A stretch of 46,271 bases of DNA from Flavobacterium sp. (GCA_023259675.1 JALRGT010000023.1:1-46271); one strand, 5' to 3'. Positions 34,420 through 44,193 are shown, numbered from the stretch's first letter. The notes: generated by a model from the sequence alone, not told the origin. Numbers and translations: made by a program.

Positions 34420-35646
34420 ATGAGATTACACAGAAACTTAGTTTATACTACCATTGATTCCCTAAATGCCATTTTTAATGAAGGGGAATATGCTGATAAA
34501 GTGGTTGCCAGAGCCTTGAAAAAAGACAAACGTTGGGGAAGTGCCGACAGAAAATTTGTTGCCGAAACCATCTATGAAATTGTACGATGGAAAAGATTAT
34601 ATGCTGAAATTGCAGAAGTAAAAGAGCCATTTGACAGAGACAATCTTTGGAGAATGTTTGCCGTTTGGGCTGTTTTGAGAGGGTACCCTATTCCTGATTG
34701 GCGTCAATTGGAAGGAACACCTGAGAGAAAAATCAAAGGACGTTTTGATGAACTTTCTAAAATTAGACCCCTTAAAGAATCTATTCCGGATTGGATGGAC
34801 GAATTAGGAGTAAAAGAGTTAGGAGAAAAAGTTTGGGCAAAAGAAATTGCAGCTCAAAATCAACCTGCCAAAGTAATCCTAAGAGTCAATACCTTAAAAA
34901 CAAACAAAGAAACCTTAAGGGCTATTTTGATGGACTTAGATATCGAAACCGACTATTTAAAAGATCAACCCGATGCCTTAGTTTTAAAAGAAAGAGCCAA
35001 TGTTTTCATGACAGATGCTTTTAAACAAGGTTTTTTTGAAGTTCAAGATGCCAATTCCCAATTGGTTGCTGCCTTCCTTGATGTAAAACCAGGAATGCGT
35101 GTGGTAGATACTTGTGCTGGAGCAGGAGGAAAAACACTGCATATCTCAGCATTAATGGAAAATAAAGGTCAATTGATTGCAATGGATTTATACGAAAGTA
35201 AATTGAAGCAATTGAAGTTAAGAGCCAAAAGAGATGGTGCTTTCAATATAGAATATCGCATTATCGATTCAACTAAAGTAATCAAAAAACTGCACGAAAA
35301 AGCAGACCGTGTCTTGATCGATGCACCTTGTAGTGGATTAGGAGTACTTAAAAGAAATCCAGATGCGAAATGGAAATTACAACCTGAATTTATTGACAAT
35401 ATTCGAAAAGTACAATCGGAAGTATTAGAAAGCTATTCTAAAATTGTAAAACCTGGAGGGAAACTGGTTTATGCAACTTGTTCTGTTTTACCTTCTGAAA
35501 ATCAAGAACAAGTGAAACGCTTTTTAACCACTGATATCGGAAAACAATTTAACTTTATAAAAGATCAAAAAATTCTAGCTTCTGAATCTGGTTTTGATGG
35601 TTTTTACATGGCATTATTGGAACGAAAAGAAACAGAGAAAGTTTAA
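34420..35646 (+). CDS. RsmB-type 16S rRNA (cytosine-C5)-methyltransferase
   Basis: A 408-residue RsmB/NOP2/Sun family enzyme that methylates C5 of a cytosine in rRNA, most likely C967 of 16S rRNA by family. N-terminal NusB-like helical domain (about 1-135), then the Rossmann methyltransferase: SAM motif VVDTCAGAGGKTLH near 226, motif IV DAPCSGLG with Cys304 and motif VI TCSVLPSENQ with Cys354; the two cysteines are the pair used for catalysis and release. Which C5 site is modified cannot be read from the sequence, so no symbol is assigned. Confidence 0.88.
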   Translation: MRLHRNLVYTTIDSLNAIFNEGEYADKVVARALKKDKRWGSADRKFVAETIYEIVRWKRLYAEIAEVKEPFDRDNLWRMFAVWAVLRGYPIPDWRQLEGTPERKIKGRFDELSKIRPLKESIPDWMDELGVKELGEKVWAKEIAAQNQPAKVILRVNTLKTNKETLRAILMDLDIETDYLKDQPDALVLKERANVFMTDAFKQGFFEVQDANSQLVAAFLDVKPGMRVVDTCAGAGGKTLHISALMENKGQLIAMDLYESKLKQLKLRAKRDGAFNIEYRIIDSTKVIKKLHEKADRVLIDAPCSGLGVLKRNPDAKWKLQPEFIDNIRKVQSEVLESYSKIVKPGGKLVYATCSVLPSENQEQVKRFLTTDIGKQFNFIKDQKILASESGFDGFYMALLERKETEKV

Positions 35647-35665
35647 TTCTCTTCCTAATATTCAT

Positions 35666-35704
35666 AAAAAACTCCGATAATTAATTTTATCGGAGTTTTT
35701 TTTT
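35666..35704. terminator. Bidirectional terminator between RsmB-like gene and rho
   Basis: Stem AAAAACTCCGATAA/TTATCGGAGTTTTT with a 6-base loop and T run on the right, A run on the left. Confidence 0.9.
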
Positions 35705-35731
35705 ATAATTGAATTATGAAATTGAGTTTAT

Positions 35732-37501
35732 CTAATCATTCATTGAGATTAAAAACTCTTCATTATTTCTTGTCTGTTTGAATCTATCATTAATAAAACT
35801 CATTGCTTCAACTGGATTCATATCAGAAAGATATTTTCTCATAATCCACATTCTTTGCAATGTTTTCTCATCCAACAACATATCATCACGTCTTGTACTA
35901 GAAGAAGTTAAATCAATAGCAGGGAAGATACGTTTATTGGCAATTTTTCTATCCAATTGTAATTCCATATTACCTGTACCTTTGAATTCTTCAAAAATAA
36001 CCTCATCCATTTTAGAACCAGTTTCGGTTAAAGCAGTAGCAATAATACTCAATGAACCTCCATTTTCTACATTTCTGGCTGCACCAAAGAATCTTTTTGG
36101 TTTCTGTAATGCATTAGCATCCACACCACCACTCAATACTTTCCCAGAAGCAGGTTGAACGGTGTTATAAGCTCTTGCCAAACGCGTGATTGAATCTAAT
36201 AAAATAACTACATCATGACCACATTCCACTAACCGTTTTGCTTTTTCCAGCACGATGTTAGCAATCTTAACATGCTCTTGAGGCTCTCTGTCGAAAGTAG
36301 AAGCAATCACTTCTCCACGGACACTGCGTTGCATATCCGTAACCTCCTCAGGACGTTCGTCTATCAACAAAACGATTAAATATACTTCGGGATGATTTGC
36401 TGCAATAGCGTTGGCAATCTCTTTCAATAACATGGTTTTACCTGTTTTAGGCTGTGCCACGATCATTCCACGTTGCCCTTTACCTATAGGTGAAAACAAA
36501 TCGATAATACGGGTTGAAATCGTACTTTGTCTTTCGGCTAATCTAAATTTTTCTGTTGGAAAAACAGGTGTTAAATGTTCAAAAGACACACGGTCCCGAA
36601 CTACTTGAGGATCATGTCCGTTAATTTTTAAAACTCTTACCAACGGGAAAAACTTCTCTCCTTCTTTAGGAGGACGAACTACTCCTTTTACGGTATCCCC
36701 AGTTTTCAACCCAAATAATCTAATTTGAGAAGTCGATAAATAAATATCATCCGGAGATGCCAAATAATTATAATCTGAAGAACGTAAAAATCCGTATCCG
36801 TCAGGCATCATTTCTAGAACACCTTCACTCTCAATGATTCCGTCAAATTCAAAATCAGCATCTCTAAAATTACTTTTTTTGTTTTTAAAATTAGGATTTT
36901 GGTTTTGGTTGGGATTTTGCTTATTCTGTTGATTTACTTCGTCAGTTCGCTTTCGCTCGTGCGGATTTATTTTTTTTGTAGGTACTGCAGGTGCAGGTGT
37001 TTCCAAAGTTTCTTCCGCAACTTTATTTTCTATAGTTTCTTCAGTACCACCATCTACTTCTTCTTTAGCTTCCTGAATATTCTTCTTTAAAGCAATTTTC
37101 TTTTCGTAAGCTGATTTATTGAATTTTACAATTTTTGGGGCTTTCTTTTCTACAACCGTAATTTCCTCATTTATGATAACCTCTTGGGCCACTATTTCTT
37201 CTGAAGGAGCCATTGGTTCTAGAACCTCCGTTTCAACCTTTCTTTCTTCCACTTTCATTGCAGAAATTTTGGCGTTTTTGGGCGTAATGGTTTTCTTTGC
37301 AGGAACGATTCGAGCTCTTTTAGGCTTCTCTTCCTCCATTTTATTTTCAGTTACAGGTGCAACATTAGCTTTTTGATGTTCTAAAATCTGATTGATTAAT
37401 GTCTCTTTTTTAACACCGTTAAACTTTATGGTTTTAGCTGCTTTAGCTATTTCTTGAAGCTCAGCAAGCTTCATTTCTTTTAATGCAGAAATTTCAAACA
37501 T
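35732..37501 (-). CDS. rho: Transcription termination factor Rho with disordered N-terminal arm
   Basis: A 589-residue hexameric RNA-dependent ATPase/translocase. A SAP/Rho-N helical motif occupies residues 1-45 ([18 protein letters not shown]), followed by a long low-complexity arm (about 46-215) rich in Lys/Glu/Val and ending in an Asn/Gln tract ([13 protein letters not shown]). Then come the cold-shock RNA-binding domain ([21 protein letters not shown]..) and the motor, with Walker A AQPKTGKT (Lys355) and the Q- and R-loops. E. coli Rho has 419 residues, so the excess is the arm. A promoter and leader are seen at 37502-37635. Confidence 0.95.
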   Translation of the reverse strand: MFEISALKEMKLAELQEIAKAAKTIKFNGVKKETLINQILEHQKANVAPVTENKMEEEKPKRARIVPAKKTITPKNAKISAMKVEERKVETEVLEPMAPSEEIVAQEVIINEEITVVEKKAPKIVKFNKSAYEKKIALKKNIQEAKEEVDGGTEETIENKVAEETLETPAPAVPTKKINPHERKRTDEVNQQNKQNPNQNQNPNFKNKKSNFRDADFEFDGIIESEGVLEMMPDGYGFLRSSDYNYLASPDDIYLSTSQIRLFGLKTGDTVKGVVRPPKEGEKFFPLVRVLKINGHDPQVVRDRVSFEHLTPVFPTEKFRLAERQSTISTRIIDLFSPIGKGQRGMIVAQPKTGKTMLLKEIANAIAANHPEVYLIVLLIDERPEEVTDMQRSVRGEVIASTFDREPQEHVKIANIVLEKAKRLVECGHDVVILLDSITRLARAYNTVQPASGKVLSGGVDANALQKPKRFFGAARNVENGGSLSIIATALTETGSKMDEVIFEEFKGTGNMELQLDRKIANKRIFPAIDLTSSSTRRDDMLLDEKTLQRMWIMRKYLSDMNPVEAMSFINDRFKQTRNNEEFLISMND

Positions 37502-37605
37502 GAATGTTCTTTGAATTTAATTAATTTGGAAATACTATAAAAAGATAGGTAGTAAAAATTTATTTTGAATAGGCCGCAGTATGAAGTGCTTACGGCATTG
37601 TTATG

Positions 37606-37635
37606 CAATAATACGAATAAAATTTAATCATACAA
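37606..37635 (-). promoter_or_regulatory. Promoter of rho
   Basis: On the minus strand TTG, a spacer of exactly 19 bases and TATTATTG (37613-37606, one mismatch to TAnnTTTG). It leaves a leader of nearly 100 bases with a G/C-rich imperfect hairpin (GCCG..CGGC, 37574-37597), which could take part in autogenous control as known for E. coli rho. Confidence 0.55.
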
Positions 37636-37658
37636 TAGTATTTTTAAAAAAGAAAATA

Positions 37659-37666
37659 TATTTTTG
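37659..37666 (+). promoter_or_regulatory. -7 box of the DUF4293 gene
   Basis: TATTTTTG fits TAnnTTTG, 19 bases before the ATG; divergent from the rho promoter. Confidence 0.45.
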
Positions 37667-37685
37667 TGCAACACAATAGAACAAA

Positions 37686-38099
37686 ATGATACAAAGAATA
37701 CAGACTATATATCTCATTCTCGCTTTTGTAGTAACCGGAATATTGCCTTTTATTTTTCCTTTATGGACTATGAGCGATAAGGTCGATTATTTTTTTATGC
37801 AGAACCAAGTTTATGTAATCTTGTTAGGATTAAGTACTACATTATCTGTATTAAGTATTATCTCCTATAAAAAAAGACAAAATCAATTTGTTATCAACAG
37901 ATTGAATATGATATTAAATTTAATTTTATTAGGATTGTTTGTATATCGTTCACTAAACTTATCTGGAGAAACCATTTTTGTTTCTGAGAAAGGTATTGGG
38001 ATGTTTCTACCTATTATTGCTATCGTATTATTAGTTTTGGCTAATAAGGCCATCAAAAAGGATGAAGATCTTGTAAAATCTGTGGACAGATTGAGGTAA
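37686..38099 (+). CDS. DUF4293 membrane protein
   Basis: A 137-residue protein with four hydrophobic helices (about 5-25, 40-60, 72-92, 104-124), beginning MIQRIQTIYLI as is typical of DUF4293, a Bacteroidota-only family that often sits divergently to rho. Function unknown. Own promoter and terminator. Confidence 0.85.
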   Translation: MIQRIQTIYLILAFVVTGILPFIFPLWTMSDKVDYFFMQNQVYVILLGLSTTLSVLSIISYKKRQNQFVINRLNMILNLILLGLFVYRSLNLSGETIFVSEKGIGMFLPIIAIVLLVLANKAIKKDEDLVKSVDRLR

Positions 38100-38127
38100 A
38101 CCTATAAACTTAGTTTATTAGTGCGAT

Positions 38128-38159
38128 TAAAACCCGAATAGAAGTGTTCGGGTTTTTTT
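38128..38159 (+). terminator. Terminator of the DUF4293 gene
   Basis: Stem AAAACCCGAA / TTCGGGTTTT with an 8-base loop and T run. Confidence 0.85.
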
Positions 38160-38220
38160 ATGTCATGTCTAATTTAATTATTAATACAAATCTTATAAAC
38201 GATTATTGCTATTTTTTTCA

Positions 38221-38228
38221 TAAATTTG
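38221..38228 (+). promoter_or_regulatory. -7 box of the two-component operon
   Basis: TAAATTTG, 17 bases before the ATG of the response-regulator gene. Confidence 0.5.
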
Positions 38229-38245
38229 GATTAGTATAAAAATAT

Positions 38246-38908
38246 ATGAACGATAAAATACGAATCCATCTGGCCGATGATCATCAAGTTTTAATAGACG
38301 GGATGACTACTTTATTACAAACCGTTCCCGAATTTGAGGTAGTTGGTTATTCTTTAAACGGAAGTACTGTCTATGATGATGTTATCAAGAACAAAACCAA
38401 TGTACTTATCCTTGACATCAGTTTACCCGAAAAAGACGGCATCGAAGTAATTAAAGAATTTGCGAAAAAAGGGTTTCCTTGCAAAGTAATCATACTATCC
38501 AGTTATGATGAACTTAAAATCATAAAAGAAGTAATGAAACTAGGGGCCAGTGGTTATTTAACCAAGCAATGTGCAGGCGAACACATCATAGACGCAATCC
38601 TTTCTGTAACTACTGGTGAAGAATATTTTTGTAATTCCGTTAGGGAAAAAATATTTAATAAGGCAACCAAGAACATTTCAAGTTTAGACACCTATAAACC
38701 TAATACCAACACTGGATTAACTTCCAGAGAATTGGAAATTATTACTTTAATAGCTTTAGAATATAGTGGGAAAGAAATTAGCGATCGTTTATTTATAAGT
38801 ACCAATACGGTCGAAACACATAGGAAGAATATTATGAAAAAACTTAAAGCCAAAAATACTATAAGCATTGTAAAATATGCCATTAAAAATAATTTGATAA
38901 AATCCTGA
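38246..38908 (+). CDS. NarL/FixJ-type response regulator
   Basis: A 220-residue DNA-binding regulator. Receiver domain (about 5-125) with acidic pair Asp11-Asp12, phosphorylated Asp57 (LILDISLPEKDG), the switch Ser in ILSSYDE and the conserved Lys in YLTKQC; C-terminal LuxR-type helix-turn-helix (about 154-215, LTSRELEIITLIALEYSGKEISDRLFISTNTVETHRKNIMKKL). It is 82 bases upstream of a histidine kinase gene of the matching HisKA_3 class; the two form a pair. The regulon is unknown. Confidence 0.92.
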   Translation: MNDKIRIHLADDHQVLIDGMTTLLQTVPEFEVVGYSLNGSTVYDDVIKNKTNVLILDISLPEKDGIEVIKEFAKKGFPCKVIILSSYDELKIIKEVMKLGASGYLTKQCAGEHIIDAILSVTTGEEYFCNSVREKIFNKATKNISSLDTYKPNTNTGLTSRELEIITLIALEYSGKEISDRLFISTNTVETHRKNIMKKLKAKNTISIVKYAIKNNLIKS

Positions 38909-38990
38909 TTTTTCAACATTATTTAAATCAAGGTATTTAAGTAAACACAGATAAATACAATGTCTTTTTAATTTAGACAATAAATCATTT

Positions 38991-40691
38991 ATGCTTCATA
39001 ATCGAATTGTTTTTATACTTTCTTTAGTGCTTATTTTAGTAAGTCCTTCCCTTTTTTCACAAAATAAAATACCATCAAAAAAGGAAATTACAGCACTTAC
39101 CAAGAATGCTACCCGCCTAATGAAAGAAGAAAAATATGAGAAATCGTTAATTCAATCCCGAATTGCATTAAAATATGCCATCACGATTAAAGACGATAAC
39201 CTCATAGCAATGTGCTACAACACTATAGCTGCTAATTTTGATGAATTGGCCGAATTTGAAAAGGCTTTTTTCTATTATAAAAAAGGAATGATTTATGCCA
39301 ATAAAACCGATAATAACGAACTCAAAAATTGGCTGAATAATAATTTAGGAAATATCTATTGCTTTGATAAAAAAGAATACCAAAAAGGAATATATTATTA
39401 TAAAAAATCACTGGAATATAGCAACAAAATCAAAGATTCTGCTCAAATCTTTTTTACCAAACTCAACATTACTTGGGCTTATTTTGATATTAATGAATTC
39501 AAAGAAGGACTTCCCTATTTAAAGTACATTAATAAATACCATAAAAAGAGTGGCGATGAATCTATTCTCATCATATTAAATATGCTTAATGGCATGTATT
39601 ATAGCCACACAAACGAAACAAAAAAAGCGATTTCATACTTTGAAAAAGCCTTACAATCAGCGACAAAACACACTGACAAATCAGACTTATCCTTTGCCCA
39701 CCAGGAATATTCTAGATTTTTATTAAAGATTGGTGATTACAAAAAAGCCTATCTCAACTTAGAACGCTTCAATACAATTACCGCAGAACTAAATTATAAA
39801 GAAAAACTAAAGAAAGTAAATGTCGCCGGAATCAATTTAGAAATTGATGAATTTAAAAGAGAAATAGATGACATAGAAACAAAGTACAAATCAAAAGAGC
39901 AATTGCTATTGGAAAAACAATCCAATAACAAAAAAATCAGTATCATTATTATTTCTATTCTTCTACTCATAATCATTCTTTTATACTTTTTCTTTCAGAA
40001 TATTCGATTAAAACAAAAAAATAAAATTACGGGAATACAAAGTAAGATTCAAGAAAAAATCATCAATGCTTCTATCGACGGACAAGAAATAGAACGCAAA
40101 AAAATTGCTGTTTTTTTACATGACAACCTCAGTGCATTGCTCTCATCGGCAGGATTACATTTAAGTGTCTTTACAGCCAAAAACGAAACAGAAATCGAAG
40201 AAATCACTAAAACCAAAGCCATTCTTAATGAAGCACATGAAAAGGTAAGGGATTTATCCCACGAGCTCCTACCTTCGCTTTTAGTTCGTTTCGGACTGTT
40301 TTATGCACTCAAAGATTTATGTCAAAAAATGACTAATTCGAGTATCGAATTTAAATATTCCAGTAAAACATCCACCAAAACTAGATATGCTGAAGAGTTC
40401 GAAATGAAAATGTATTTTATTATCACCGAATTATTGAACAACACGATCAAACACAGTCAGGCCGGTCAGGTCAAATTAAGTCTGAAAGAAAATAATGATC
40501 AATTAATTATTCGCGTGACTGACAATGGAAAAGGATTCAATATTTCAAAATTTCAAAAATTAGAAGGGTTTGGACTTTACCAAATAAAAGCACGAATCAA
40601 GGACAGTAACGGTTCCTTCAGGGTCGATTCGGATATCGATTCAGGCACAACAATCCGTATCACTGTTCCCATAACGCACAAAGAAATTTAA
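38991..40691 (+). CDS. TPR-containing sensor histidine kinase (HisKA_3)
   Basis: A 566-residue kinase. Signal sequence (1-23), a periplasmic region of about six tetratricopeptide-type repeats (about 35-265), a coiled segment (265-313), one membrane helix (about 317-338), then the dimerisation/phosphoacceptor domain with His377 (AVFLHDNLSALLSS) and the ATPase domain with N box (LLNNTIKHSQAG), DNGKGF and GFGLYQIKARI. The TPR part probably senses a protein or peptide in the periplasm. Typical of flavobacterial two-component systems. Its stop overlaps the convergent phosphoesterase gene by four bases (TTAA, 40688-40691). Confidence 0.9.
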   Translation: MLHNRIVFILSLVLILVSPSLFSQNKIPSKKEITALTKNATRLMKEEKYEKSLIQSRIALKYAITIKDDNLIAMCYNTIAANFDELAEFEKAFFYYKKGMIYANKTDNNELKNWLNNNLGNIYCFDKKEYQKGIYYYKKSLEYSNKIKDSAQIFFTKLNITWAYFDINEFKEGLPYLKYINKYHKKSGDESILIILNMLNGMYYSHTNETKKAISYFEKALQSATKHTDKSDLSFAHQEYSRFLLKIGDYKKAYLNLERFNTITAELNYKEKLKKVNVAGINLEIDEFKREIDDIETKYKSKEQLLLEKQSNNKKISIIIISILLLIIILLYFFFQNIRLKQKNKITGIQSKIQEKIINASIDGQEIERKKIAVFLHDNLSALLSSAGLHLSVFTAKNETEIEEITKTKAILNEAHEKVRDLSHELLPSLLVRFGLFYALKDLCQKMTNSSIEFKYSSKTSTKTRYAEEFEMKMYFIITELLNNTIKHSQAGQVKLSLKENNDQLIIRVTDNGKGFNISKFQKLEGFGLYQIKARIKDSNGSFRVDSDIDSGTTIRITVPITHKEI

Positions 40692-41185
40692 ACTCTTTTT
40701 TCAATTTCAATAATTTCCAAGTCTTTTATTTTATCGCCATCTATTACAAATCGCAACATGGTACGCATTTGATGAAAACCACTTTTTCCAGCTGCTCCTG
40801 GGTTCATATGCAAACAATTATGTTTTTTATCAAACATCACTTTTAAAATATGGGAATGTCCGCAGATGAATAGATTAGGTGGATTAAGTTCCATTTCCTT
40901 TTTTATGGCAGGATTGTATTTTCCAGGATAACCACCAATATGGGCAATCCAAACATCAACCCCTTCACAGGTAAAACGATTGTGTAACGGAAATTCTAAT
41001 CGGGCCTTAGCATCATCTATATTCCCATAAACGGCGCGTAACGGTTTTATTTTTTTTAGGGTATCGGTCACTACCAAATCTCCAATATCTCCCGCATGCC
41101 AAACTTCATCTGCTTGTGCTACATATTTCAAAATAGTATCATCTATATGACTGTGGGTATCTGATAGGAGCAGGATTTTTTTCAT
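40688..41185 (-). CDS. YfcE-type metallophosphoesterase
   Basis: A 165-residue calcineurin-like phosphoesterase. Metal-binding motifs in order: SDTHSH (8-13), GDIGD (36-41 region, HAGDIGD), YGNIDD (52-58), the GHSH motif near 113 (CGHSH) and HMNPGAAG near 131. Members hydrolyse phosphodiesters (E. coli YfcE acts on model substrates; physiological substrate unclear). It is convergent with the kinase gene and upstream of truA on the other strand. Confidence 0.9.
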   Translation of the reverse strand: MKKILLLSDTHSHIDDTILKYVAQADEVWHAGDIGDLVVTDTLKKIKPLRAVYGNIDDAKARLEFPLHNRFTCEGVDVWIAHIGGYPGKYNPAIKKEMELNPPNLFICGHSHILKVMFDKKHNCLHMNPGAAGKSGFHQMRTMLRFVIDGDKIKDLEIIEIEKRV

Positions 41186-41313
41186 TTTTATAGTATCAAA
41201 GCCGCAAAGGTATGTAAATATTTATTGAACATTTTACCGTTTTAGGTGGACAAAAATAAAATCAGTTATCACTTGAAAAAGGAAACTTGACACTTACTTA
41301 CTCAAAAACTTTG

Positions 41314-41321
41314 TACCTTTG
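41314..41321 (+). promoter_or_regulatory. -7 box of truA
   Basis: TACCTTTG. If active, transcription begins near 41328, only a few bases before the TTG at 41334 and about 20 before the TTG at 41349, so it bears on the choice of start. Confidence 0.5.
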
Positions 41322-41333
41322 AAACTTTAAAAC

Positions 41334-42086
41334 TTGGCAACAAAAATCTTGAGATATTTTATAAAACTGGCATACAACGGAACCCATTATCACGGTTGGC
41401 AATATCAACCTAATGCGGCATCTGTACAGGAAACATTAAACAAAGCCTTTTCGGTATTATTAAATACTGATATTAATCTTATGGGAGCAGGACGCACTGA
41501 TACAGGAGTTCACGCTACAGAGATGTATGCCCATTTTGATTTTGAAGCGGAACTTAACATTCCCATTTTGGTTCACAAACTGAATTCCTTTTTACCCAAA
41601 GACATTACCGTATACGAAATTATTCCGGTTCATGAAGAAGCGCATACTCGTTTTGATGCGACCAAAAGAACCTACGAATATCATATCAATACGGTCAAAA
41701 ATCCATTTACACAGGAATTAAGTTGGTACTTCAATCAAAAACTGGATGTGGACTTGATGAATAAAGCGGCAGGAATTTTATTGAAGCATACCGATTTTCA
41801 ATGTTTTTCTAAAGTAAATACCGATGTAAATACTTTTGATTGCACTATTTTTGAAGCCTCTTGGAAAACAGAGAAAGATTCTCTTATTTTTACCATCTCG
41901 GCCAATCGGTTTTTACGCAATATGGTGCGCGCCATTGTAGGCACTTTGGTGAATGTTGGATTACAAAAGATTACATTGGACGATTTTACCGCTATTATTG
42001 ATAGTAAAAGCAGAGAAAAAGCCGGTTTTTCGGTACCCGCGCACGGATTGTATTTAACAAAAATCGATTATGATTATTTAAAGTAA
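41334..42086 (+). CDS. truA: tRNA pseudouridine synthase A
   Basis: A 250-residue enzyme that makes pseudouridine at positions 38-40 of the tRNA anticodon stem. The catalytic aspartate is Asp56 in GAGRTDTGVHA; AYNGTHYHGWQYQP near the start and FLRNMVRAIVGTLV near 195 are family motifs. There is no ATG start: the first candidate is TTG at 41334, the second TTG at 41349, which would give a protein beginning MRYFIKLAYNG as in many homologues (Asp then 51). The promoter position slightly favours the second. Followed without a clear terminator by the ABC transporter gene after about 90 bases. Confidence 0.92.
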   Translation: MATKILRYFIKLAYNGTHYHGWQYQPNAASVQETLNKAFSVLLNTDINLMGAGRTDTGVHATEMYAHFDFEAELNIPILVHKLNSFLPKDITVYEIIPVHEEAHTRFDATKRTYEYHINTVKNPFTQELSWYFNQKLDVDLMNKAAGILLKHTDFQCFSKVNTDVNTFDCTIFEASWKTEKDSLIFTISANRFLRNMVRAIVGTLVNVGLQKITLDDFTAIIDSKSREKAGFSVPAHGLYLTKIDYDYLK

Positions 42087-42177
42087 TTGATAATTAATAT
42101 AAAATAGCCCTGATAGCAGGACAAAACATCTAAAACTGAACTAATCCCGAAGTTTTGGGACAGTTAAAAAAATAAAA

Positions 42178-43932
42178 ATGAAAGCAAAAGCATTCGACAC
42201 ACGACTTTTTAAACGAATATTACAATACACCAAACCCTACAAATGGCGTTTTAACGGTGTAATTATTTTTGCGGTCTCCTTATCGCTTTTTGCGGCGTTA
42301 CGCCCTTATTTATTGAAACAAACTGTCGATGGATATATAAAAACACAAGACACCCATGGCCTTTTAATCTACATTACCCTAATGGGAATCGTACTTTTGT
42401 TGGAAGTTTTTTCTCAATTCTATTTTGTCTATTGGGCCAACTGGTTGGGACAGGATATTGTAAAAGACATCCGTATAAAACTGTTTAAACACATTTTGAG
42501 TTTCCGAATGAAGTATTTCGACATGGTTCCAGTGGGACAGTTGGTTACGCGTTCGGTTTCGGATATTGAAGCAATAGCCCGTATTTTTAGTCAGGGATTG
42601 TTCATGATTATCAGTGATATAATGAAAATGCTGGTCGTACTTCTTTTCATGTTCTATATGAATTGGACACTCACTTGGATTGTGATTGTTGCGATGCCAA
42701 TTTTGGTGTATATAACCCGGATTTTCCAACGCAAAATGCAAGTTGCCTTTGAAGAAGTTCGAAATCAAATCTCAAATATGAACTCCTTTGTTCAGGAACG
42801 CGTGACCGGGATGAAGATTGTACAACTTTTCAATCGCGAAAAAATAGAATATGAAAAGTTCAAAGAAATCAACGAAAAGCATAAAAAAGCGTGGATTAAA
42901 ACCATTTTGTATAACTCCATTTTCTTCCCTATTGCCGATATTATTTCGTCATTGACTTTAGGTTTTATTGTATTGTATGGCGGAATCAAAATTCTGAATG
43001 GCGATCATTTTACCACTTTCGGAGATTTGTTTTCCTACACCATGTTCATTGGAATGTTATTTAACCCTTTGCGTCAAATTGCCGATAAATTCAACGAGAT
43101 GCAACAGGGAATGATTGCGGCCAACCGTGTTTTTGAAATTATCGATACCCAAGACCAAATTCAGGATACCGGAAAAATTGAAGCACCAATTTTTAAAGGC
43201 GCTATCGAATTCAAAGCGGTTCATTTTAGCTATATCCCCGATGAAGAAGTAATCAAAGGAATCAATTTGAGTGTGAAAGCGGGCGAAACAATAGCCATTG
43301 TGGGCGCTACTGGTGCCGGAAAATCGACAATTATCAATTTGCTGAACCGATTCTACGAAATCAGCAGCGGAACCATTTGCATCGACAAACATAACATTGA
43401 TGAATATACCCTGAGCTCGTTACGAAAGCAAATTGCCGTGGTGCTACAAGATGTGTTTCTTTTTGCCGATACGATTTTTAATAATATCACATTAAACAAT
43501 CCTAATATACAAAGAGAAGAAGTATATGCAGCTGCCCAAACAATAGGCGTTCACGAATTCATTATGAGTTTGCCTGGCGGTTATGATTTTGATGTAAAGG
43601 AACGCGGTGTAATGCTATCTTCAGGACAACGTCAGTTGATTGCTTTTTTGAGATCCTACATCAGTAATCCGAGTATTCTTATTCTGGATGAAGCCACTTC
43701 ATCTATTGATACCTACTCTGAAGAATTAATTCAGCGTGCTACCGAAACGATTACCCAAGGACGTACCTCGATTGTCATTGCCCACCGATTGGCAACGATT
43801 GTCAATGCCGATAAAATTGTAGTAATGGACAAAGGTTTGATTATGGAAGAAGGAACGCATCAAGAACTCATTAACAGAGAAAGTGGCTATTACAAAAACC
43901 TGTACTATTCACAGTTTTCAATGGCAAATTAG
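42178..43932 (+). CDS. ABC exporter half-transporter (MsbA/MdlB-like)
   Basis: A 584-residue fusion of a six-helix membrane domain (about 20-320) and an ATPase domain (about 340-575). Walker A GATGAGKST is at 376-384, Q-loop in VVLQDVFLFADT, ABC signature LSSGQRQL from Leu480, Walker B LILDEATSSID near 502, switch His in AHRLAT. It acts as a homo- or heterodimer; the substrate (lipid, drug or peptide) cannot be told. A single such gene without partner suggests a homodimer, but a partner gene elsewhere cannot be excluded. Full length. Confidence 0.9.
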   Translation: MKAKAFDTRLFKRILQYTKPYKWRFNGVIIFAVSLSLFAALRPYLLKQTVDGYIKTQDTHGLLIYITLMGIVLLLEVFSQFYFVYWANWLGQDIVKDIRIKLFKHILSFRMKYFDMVPVGQLVTRSVSDIEAIARIFSQGLFMIISDIMKMLVVLLFMFYMNWTLTWIVIVAMPILVYITRIFQRKMQVAFEEVRNQISNMNSFVQERVTGMKIVQLFNREKIEYEKFKEINEKHKKAWIKTILYNSIFFPIADIISSLTLGFIVLYGGIKILNGDHFTTFGDLFSYTMFIGMLFNPLRQIADKFNEMQQGMIAANRVFEIIDTQDQIQDTGKIEAPIFKGAIEFKAVHFSYIPDEEVIKGINLSVKAGETIAIVGATGAGKSTIINLLNRFYEISSGTICIDKHNIDEYTLSSLRKQIAVVLQDVFLFADTIFNNITLNNPNIQREEVYAAAQTIGVHEFIMSLPGGYDFDVKERGVMLSSGQRQLIAFLRSYISNPSILILDEATSSIDTYSEELIQRATETITQGRTSIVIAHRLATIVNADKIVVMDKGLIMEEGTHQELINRESGYYKNLYYSQFSMAN

Positions 43933-44193
43933 TTTTGTTTTACCGTTAAAGATTGTACTGTTTTTTTTGCTGCTAAGAAGCTAAGAAACAAAGAAATAAT
44001 CCGCTAATATCCGTTAAATCTGCGTGCCTTTTTTTTACCGCAAAGTGCGCTAAGATTCTAATGTTTTTTAACCGCAAAGACGCAAAGAAAAAATCGACAA
44101 ATCTGTTTTGTCACCCTGACTTGACTAAGGGGTTACAGCCGAGTTCCAAAAATTGAAACGCAAGGAATATTAGCAATTAATTCAAAAGATTAA
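43933..44193. repeat. Degenerate intergenic repeats upstream of lpdA
   Basis: Contains two related pieces, TACCGCAAAGTGCGCTAAG (44037-44055) and AACCGCAAAGACGCAAAG (44070-44087), an AGAAGCTAAGAAACAAAG stretch (43976-43993), and GTCACCCTGACTTGACTAAGGGG (44110-44132), which resembles the short repetitive spacers widespread in Bacteroidota. No protein gene is seen. No perfect hairpin terminator for the ABC gene is evident. Confidence 0.5.

Noticed and set aside
38909..38990. Separate promoter for the histidine kinase
   Set aside because: No TAnnTTTG box in the 82-base gap; co-transcription with the response regulator is simpler.
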